10,558 bases of DNA from 20CM-4-69-16 sp035637455 (GTDB lineage Bacteria > Gemmatimonadota > Gemmatimonadetes > Gemmatimonadales > GWC2-71-9): the NCBI GenBank assembly GCA_035637455.1, contig DASPXE010000320.1, forward strand, positions 1-10,558, given 5' to 3'. Shown here piece by piece: positions 7,134-10,558 of this stretch. A program made the position numbers and the translations under genes. Numbering within the stretch: position 1 is the stretch's first letter; each line of letters opens with the position of its first letter. Under the pieces are notes generated by a model, which was given only the letters and a program-made list of their open reading frames with translations, had not been told where the DNA came from and did no database searches.

Positions 7134-8702
7134 TTAGTGCCGGAATTGCCGGACGCCCGTCATCACCATCGCGAGGCTGTGCCGATCGGCGGCCGCGATC
7201 ACCTCGGCGTCCTTGACGGACCCGCCGGGCTGAATGATCGCGCGCACCCCGGCGCGGGCTGCCTCTTCTACCCCGTCGGGGAACGGAAAGAACGCGTCGG
7301 AAGCTAACACCGCCCCGGCCGGATCGTGGCCTTGCTGGCGCGCCTTGTGGACCGCGAGAAACGAGGCGTCCACCCGCGACATCTGCCCAGCGCCGATGCC
7401 GATCGCAGCCTCGCGCTTGGCGAGCAGGATCGCGTTCGACTTGACCGTCCCGACGGCCGCCCAGGCGAACCGCAGGTCGGGCCATTCCGCCTCCGTGGGC
7501 GCGCGCCGCGTCACGACTTTCCACTCCGTCTCCGACGCCGCCCGGGTGGGTCGGGAGCGCTCCTGCACGAGGAAGCCGCCGCGGATCCGCTTGAAGTCCC
7601 ACCCCGGCGGGTCCGGATCGGCGGCGAGCCGGATGACGCGCACGTTCTTCTTGTCCCGCAGGACGTTCAGCGCCTCGTCCCGGAAGGCGGGGGCGACCAC
7701 CACCTCGACGAACACCTCACGCATCGCCTCAGCGGCGGCGCGGTCCAGCCCCGCGTTGAACGCGATCACCGACCCGAAGGCCGACGTGCGATCGGTCGCG
7801 AGTGCGCGCTCGTACGCCTCGGCGGGGACCTGGCCCAGGGCGATACCGCACGGCGTCGTGTGCTTGATGATGGCGCACGCCGCGCGGTCCGAGCCGCTCC
7901 ACGGCGCCACCGCGGCGAGCGCGGCGTCCACGTCCAGCAGGTTGTTGAACGAGAGCTCCTTGCCGTGCAGTTGCTCCAGGTCGCGGATGCCGGGCTCGTC
8001 GACGGCGTACAGCGCGGCCGCCTGGTGGGGGTTCTCTCCGTAGCGCAGCTCCTGGCGGCGCTCCAGCGCCAGCGTGATCCGCTCGGGCCAGCCGGGCCGG
8101 TCCCGGACCAGATAGCCGTGGATCGCCGCGTCGTACGCGGCGGTGTGGGCGAACACCTTCGCGGCGAGCTCCCGGCGTAGCTCGGGGCTGACGTTCGTGA
8201 GCCCCGGGCTGACGCCCGGGGCTAGGCCGCCCGACTTGAGCGCGGCGATCACGACCGGATAATCATCCGGGTCGACCACGACGATGACATCGTGGTGATT
8301 CTTCGCCGCGGAGCGCAGCATCGACGGGCCGCCTATGTCGATCTGCTCGATCGCCTGCTCCAACGTCACGCCCGCTCGCGCGATCGTGTCGCGGAACGGG
8401 TAGAGATTGACCGCCACGAGATCGATCGGCGTGATGCCGTGCTGCTGCAGCGCCGCGCGGTCGCCGGCATGACCGCGCCGCGCCAGCAGGCCGCCGTGCA
8501 CCTTGGGGTGCAGCGTCTTCACCCGCCCGTCCATCATCTCGGGGAACCCGGTGACCTGCTCGATGGGGAGCACCGGCACGCCGGCCTTGCGCAGCGTGTC
8601 CGCCGTGCCGCCGGTGGACACGATCTCGCACCTGAGCGCCACCAGCTCGCGAGCAAACTCGACGACGCCCCGCTTGTCCGAGACCGACAGCAGTGCTCTC
8701 AC
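7134..8702 (-). CDS. purH: Bifunctional AICAR formyltransferase / IMP cyclohydrolase
   Basis: 522 residues, about the usual PurH length. It catalyses the last two steps of de novo purine synthesis in the cytoplasm: formylation of AICAR with 10-formyl-THF, then ring closure to IMP. The N-terminal cyclohydrolase domain (MGS-like fold) shows LLSVSDKRGVVEFA, STGGTADTL, TGFPEMMDGRVKTLHPKVHGG and NLYPF. The transformylase domain shows LRYGENPHQAA, NNLLDVDAAL, the Lys280-His281 pair in IIKHTTPCGIA, TVKSNAI, and ends with FPFPDGVEEAA and QPGGSVKDAEVI. The start codon is GTG, giving the canonical Met-Arg-Ala-Leu-Leu-Ser opening, and it overlaps the M42 stop by 4 bases (GTGA), so translation is probably coupled. 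One oddity: residues 159-168 in the interdomain region are encoded by a palindromic repeat that also occurs in the M42 gene. Both active-site regions look intact. Confidence 0.97.
   Translation of the reverse strand: MRALLSVSDKRGVVEFARELVALRCEIVSTGGTADTLRKAGVPVLPIEQVTGFPEMMDGRVKTLHPKVHGGLLARRGHAGDRAALQQHGITPIDLVAVNLYPFRDTIARAGVTLEQAIEQIDIGGPSMLRSAAKNHHDVIVVVDPDDYPVVIAALKSGGLAPGVSPGLTNVSPELRRELAAKVFAHTAAYDAAIHGYLVRDRPGWPERITLALERRQELRYGENPHQAAALYAVDEPGIRDLEQLHGKELSFNNLLDVDAALAAVAPWSGSDRAACAIIKHTTPCGIALGQVPAEAYERALATDRTSAFGSVIAFNAGLDRAAAEAMREVFVEVVVAPAFRDEALNVLRDKKNVRVIRLAADPDPPGWDFKRIRGGFLVQERSRPTRAASETEWKVVTRRAPTEAEWPDLRFAWAAVGTVKSNAILLAKREAAIGIGAGQMSRVDASFLAVHKARQQGHDPAGAVLASDAFFPFPDGVEEAARAGVRAIIQPGGSVKDAEVIAAADRHSLAMVMTGVRQFRH
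8200..8226 (-). repeat. Palindromic repeat, copy in purH
   Basis: A perfect 10-bp inverted repeat (AGCCCCGGGC / GCCCGGGGCT) around a 4-base loop, with the tag CCT at the 5' edge on the minus strand. It encodes purH residues 159-168 (GLAPGVSPGL), next to the native-looking VSPELRREL. The matching copy is at 9272-9296. Being inside a coding region, it is not a terminator. Confidence 0.7.
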
Positions 8703-9781
8703 CAGGTCTCGGCCACCGCCTGGATCATGTCGGCGAGGCTCACGACATCGCGCAAGTCCACGACCTCGGCGGGAGAGTGGGAGTAGCGGAGCGGCCAGCC
8801 CAGGGCGACGTCGACGACGCCGTACGGCGTGAAGACGGAGCCGTCGTTGCCCCCGTTGGTCGTGCCGATCTGGAGCTTCACGCCCCGCGCGCGGGCGACC
8901 TGGACGAGCGAATCGACGTAGGCGGGAGGCGTGATGGCGGAGTTGTCGAGCGCCCGCGCGACCGCACCCTGGCCGATCGGCGCAGCCGCGAAGTTCACAA
9001 GCTCCAGCGGCGAATCTGCGGAAACGAAGGTGTCGATGGCGTGCACCCGCCGTGGCGCGGTGCCGAGCGCGGCGGCCGCCCCCTGCGCGCCTTCGAGGCC
9101 GATCTCCTCCCGCGTGCTGAACACGAACACGACCTGATGCTTGAGCGCGGCCCGGTCCAGGTGCCGCAGCGCGAGCAGCTGCGCGGTGCAGCCGACCCGG
9201 TCGTCGAAGGAGCGGCCCGTGGCTCGCGTGCCCGCGAGCCGCACGAATTGCTTGGGCATGGTGACGGTGGTCCCGGGGCTCACGCCCCGGGCTAGGGTCG
9301 CGGCGCGCGACGTCGTGCCAACATCCACGCGCAGCGGCGGCGGCGTGTGGCGCGTCGCACCCGAGTCCCGCGGCATGAACACGCCCGGGACGTCACCCTT
9401 GTCCGTGTGCACCAGCGCCGGTTGCGCTTCGAACAGGGAGCCGAAGAAGCCGCCGCGGGTCTGCAGCTCGAGGGCCCCGTCGTCCCGGATGTTCGTGACG
9501 GTGAACCCGATCTCGTCCAGGTGCGCGACGAACACGACGACCGGGTCGCCCTTGCCGACCCGCACCCACAGATTGCCGGCAGTGTCGGTCTCGGTTTGCG
9601 CCCACGCCGGCAGCAGCCGCTTCACCGCGTCGCGTACGTGCCCCTCGGCGCCCGAGACGCCGTACGTCTCCACGAGCTGAGCAAGGACCGTTTGCGCTTC
9701 CGCGACCCTGGGGTTGTCCTGCCCACACAGCGAAGCCCGCAGCAGCAGCGTCCCCAGCACACCGAGCCCGAGGGCCCTCAT
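8699..9781 (-). CDS. M42-family metallo-aminopeptidase, probably exported
   Basis: 360 residues. M42 enzymes are two-metal aminopeptidases that form dodecameric TET particles and trim peptides. The expected metal and catalytic residues are present: His87 in VAHLDEIGF, Asp193 in the FDDRVG motif, Glu225 (general base) and Glu226 (ligand) in STREEIGLEGA, Asp250 in AIDTFVSAD and His335 in RYSHSPAEVVDLRD. Unlike typical cytoplasmic family members it begins with a hydrophobic leader, MRALGLGVLGTLLLRASLCG, which looks like a Sec signal. Cys19 is a poor lipobox match (Ala-Ser-Leu-Cys), so lipidation is doubtful. The start at 9781 has a GGAGG ribosome binding site and overlaps the upstream stop as ATGA; the open frame upstream to 10075 lies inside the preceding gene and is rejected. 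Residues 162-170 (TLARGVSPG) are encoded by the palindromic repeat shared with purH, at a loop where the family normally has a Gly-x-x-Gly turn. Confidence 0.92.
   Translation of the reverse strand: MRALGLGVLGTLLLRASLCGQDNPRVAEAQTVLAQLVETYGVSGAEGHVRDAVKRLLPAWAQTETDTAGNLWVRVGKGDPVVVFVAHLDEIGFTVTNIRDDGALELQTRGGFFGSLFEAQPALVHTDKGDVPGVFMPRDSGATRHTPPPLRVDVGTTSRAATLARGVSPGTTVTMPKQFVRLAGTRATGRSFDDRVGCTAQLLALRHLDRAALKHQVVFVFSTREEIGLEGAQGAAAALGTAPRRVHAIDTFVSADSPLELVNFAAAPIGQGAVARALDNSAITPPAYVDSLVQVARARGVKLQIGTTNGGNDGSVFTPYGVVDVALGWPLRYSHSPAEVVDLRDVVSLADMIQAVAETW
9272..9296 (-). repeat. Palindromic repeat, copy in the M42 gene
   Basis: An 8-bp inverted repeat (CCCGGGGC / GCCCCGGG) around a 4-base loop, with the same flanking CCTAG as the purH copy. 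It is read in the same frame as that copy, giving Leu-Ala-Arg-Gly-Val-Ser-Pro-Gly. Relative to the purH copy a C-G pair in the stem is swapped to G-C on both arms. Confidence 0.65.
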
Positions 9782-10558
9782 CTTGCCTCCATCCACGCCA
9801 CGAGCCGCTGCGCGAGCGCGTCCGCGTCCTTGAGTGACACCGTCTCCACCGCCGTGTCGGTGTAGCGAGTGGCGAGGACGAGGGTGTCGGCAGCGGCGCC
9901 CCCTCCCCGCGCCCCGCGCACGCCGCCCATCACTAGCGCCTGGTCGAAGGGGCCCTGGAGACGCTGGACGGCCTGGAGGCCGGTGGTGGTGTACAGACTC
10001 CGGACGGTGAACGCTGCCACGACGCTGCCGCGGACCGCCGGCTTGGCCTGGAGAGCCGCCGCGAGCGCCGCGCACGTGGCGCGGCGCCCCGCGGCGGGCG
10101 CGGCGAGGAGACGATCCCCGTACAAATGCGGGCGCTTCGCGAGCGACACGGGGGCGAGCACGTCGATCGCGAGCGCGCGAGCCTCCGCCGCCGATGCGGC
10201 GCCCACGTCGACGTAGGCGTTGTCCACCGTGAACACCGGATCGGGCGTGCCCGATCCGATACGGCCGCGCGTCAGGTGCGTCGATCTCACCGCGCCGACC
10301 CCAGGCACGGCGCCGCGCGCAGCGAACACGGTCACCCGCTGGCCTTCGAGCTGTTGGTCGAACAGTGGCTGGGGCGGCGCTCCCACACGCCGCAGCGTGA
10401 GATAGCCGTCGGCGGTGATGTTGCCGACCACGTAACCCACTTCGTCGAGCGCGCAGGCGACCAGTCGTTTCGGCGCTCCTTTGCCGAGGCTCATGGTCAC
10501 GTTACCGGCGCGGTCGCGTGTGCTCCCGGGGACGAGGGTGAGCAGCGTGTCGGTCATC
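9778..10558 (-). CDS. Degenerate M42-peptidase homologue without metal ligands (5' end outside window)
   Basis: At least 259 residues are visible; the N-terminus lies beyond the window, and the first Met seen (10557) aligns to about residue 53 of the neighbouring M42 enzyme, so it is probably internal. The fold is recognisable from DRAGNV...LGKG, CALDEVGYVVGNITADGYLTL, the DNAYVDVGAAS segment and a C-terminal RYTDTAVETVSLKDAD. Aligned by eye to the active neighbour, the ligand His87 becomes Ala36, the Asp-Asp of FDDR becomes Gly157-Arg158, Glu225-Glu226 become Ser187-Leu188, and His335 becomes Asp234; the Asp250 equivalent is also missing. It therefore should not bind the two metals or cleave peptides. 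The reading frame is open and well composed, so it is a pseudoenzyme rather than a decayed pseudogene. Its stop overlaps the active M42 start by ATGA, which suggests the two are made together, perhaps as partners. Confidence 0.85.
   Translation of the reverse strand, partial: MTDTLLTLVPGSTRDRAGNVTMSLGKGAPKRLVACALDEVGYVVGNITADGYLTLRRVGAPPQPLFDQQLEGQRVTVFAARGAVPGVGAVRSTHLTRGRIGSGTPDPVFTVDNAYVDVGAASAAEARALAIDVLAPVSLAKRPHLYGDRLLAAPAAGRRATCAALAAALQAKPAVRGSVVAAFTVRSLYTTTGLQAVQRLQGPFDQALVMGGVRGARGGGAAADTLVLATRYTDTAVETVSLKDADALAQRLVAWMEAR
9786..9790 (-). promoter_or_regulatory. Shine-Dalgarno sequence of the M42 gene
   Basis: Minus-strand GGAGG lies 4 bases before the ATG at 9781, within the last codons of the preceding gene. 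It supports the start at 9781 over the longer open frame. Confidence 0.75.

Noticed and set aside
7129..7602. N-terminal extension of DUF2723 copy 2 (158 codons)
   Set aside because: It lies entirely inside purH in another frame, is Arg/Gly-rich, and DUF2723 proteins start just before the first membrane helix, which fits the start at 7128.
8200..8226. GC-rich hairpin as a transcription terminator
   Set aside because: It is inside purH, has no T-run after it, and a copy occurs inside another gene.
9782..10075. N-terminal extension of the M42 gene (98 codons)
   Set aside because: It overlaps the upstream M42-like gene in another frame, and a ribosome binding site, an ATGA overlap and a signal peptide all point to the start at 9781.

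Overview
The window is GC-rich, gene-dense bacterial DNA and almost everything runs on the minus strand. Three things suggest a Gemmatimonadota-like bacterium: two DUF2723/TMEM260-type membrane glycosyltransferases in tandem, an exported protein joining a FlgO/TolB-like domain to TPRs behind a Cys-Pro-Asp-Gly...Pro-Pro-Cys motif, and high G/C at third codon positions. This assignment is inference from protein style; no marker gene here fixes the phylum.

Right to left, in the direction of transcription: (1) the 3' part of a gene for a degenerate M42-peptidase homologue that has lost all metal ligands (its 5' end lies outside the window); (2) an intact M42 aminopeptidase with a probable export signal; (3) purH, the bifunctional enzyme of the last two steps of IMP synthesis; (4) and (5) two paralogous DUF2723 membrane proteins of 736 and 785 residues; (6) a 618-residue exported TPR protein. 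The junctions are a 4-base ATGA overlap, a 4-base GTGA overlap, and gaps of 5, 12 and 16 bases, so the six genes look like one operon whose promoter is upstream of (to the right of) the window. Beyond a 75-base gap is a small unrecognised gene with four cysteines (228-599), and then a tRNA-Ser(UGA) at 21-104.

How the genes relate: purH is a housekeeping enzyme. The other operon products are membrane or probably exported proteins (M42 pair, two putative O-mannosyltransferase-like enzymes, TPR protein). Together they could handle peptide turnover and glycosylation at the envelope, but that link is inference from co-location only.

The two observations most worth following are the paired active and metal-ligand-less M42 proteins, and a short palindromic repeat read in the same frame inside both the M42 gene and purH, with a compensated base-pair change between copies. 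No insertion sequence, CRISPR array, phage gene or convincing terminator was seen, and no stretch over 300 bases lacks a gene. The gaps at 105-227 and 600-674 hold no promoter or terminator that I can support.
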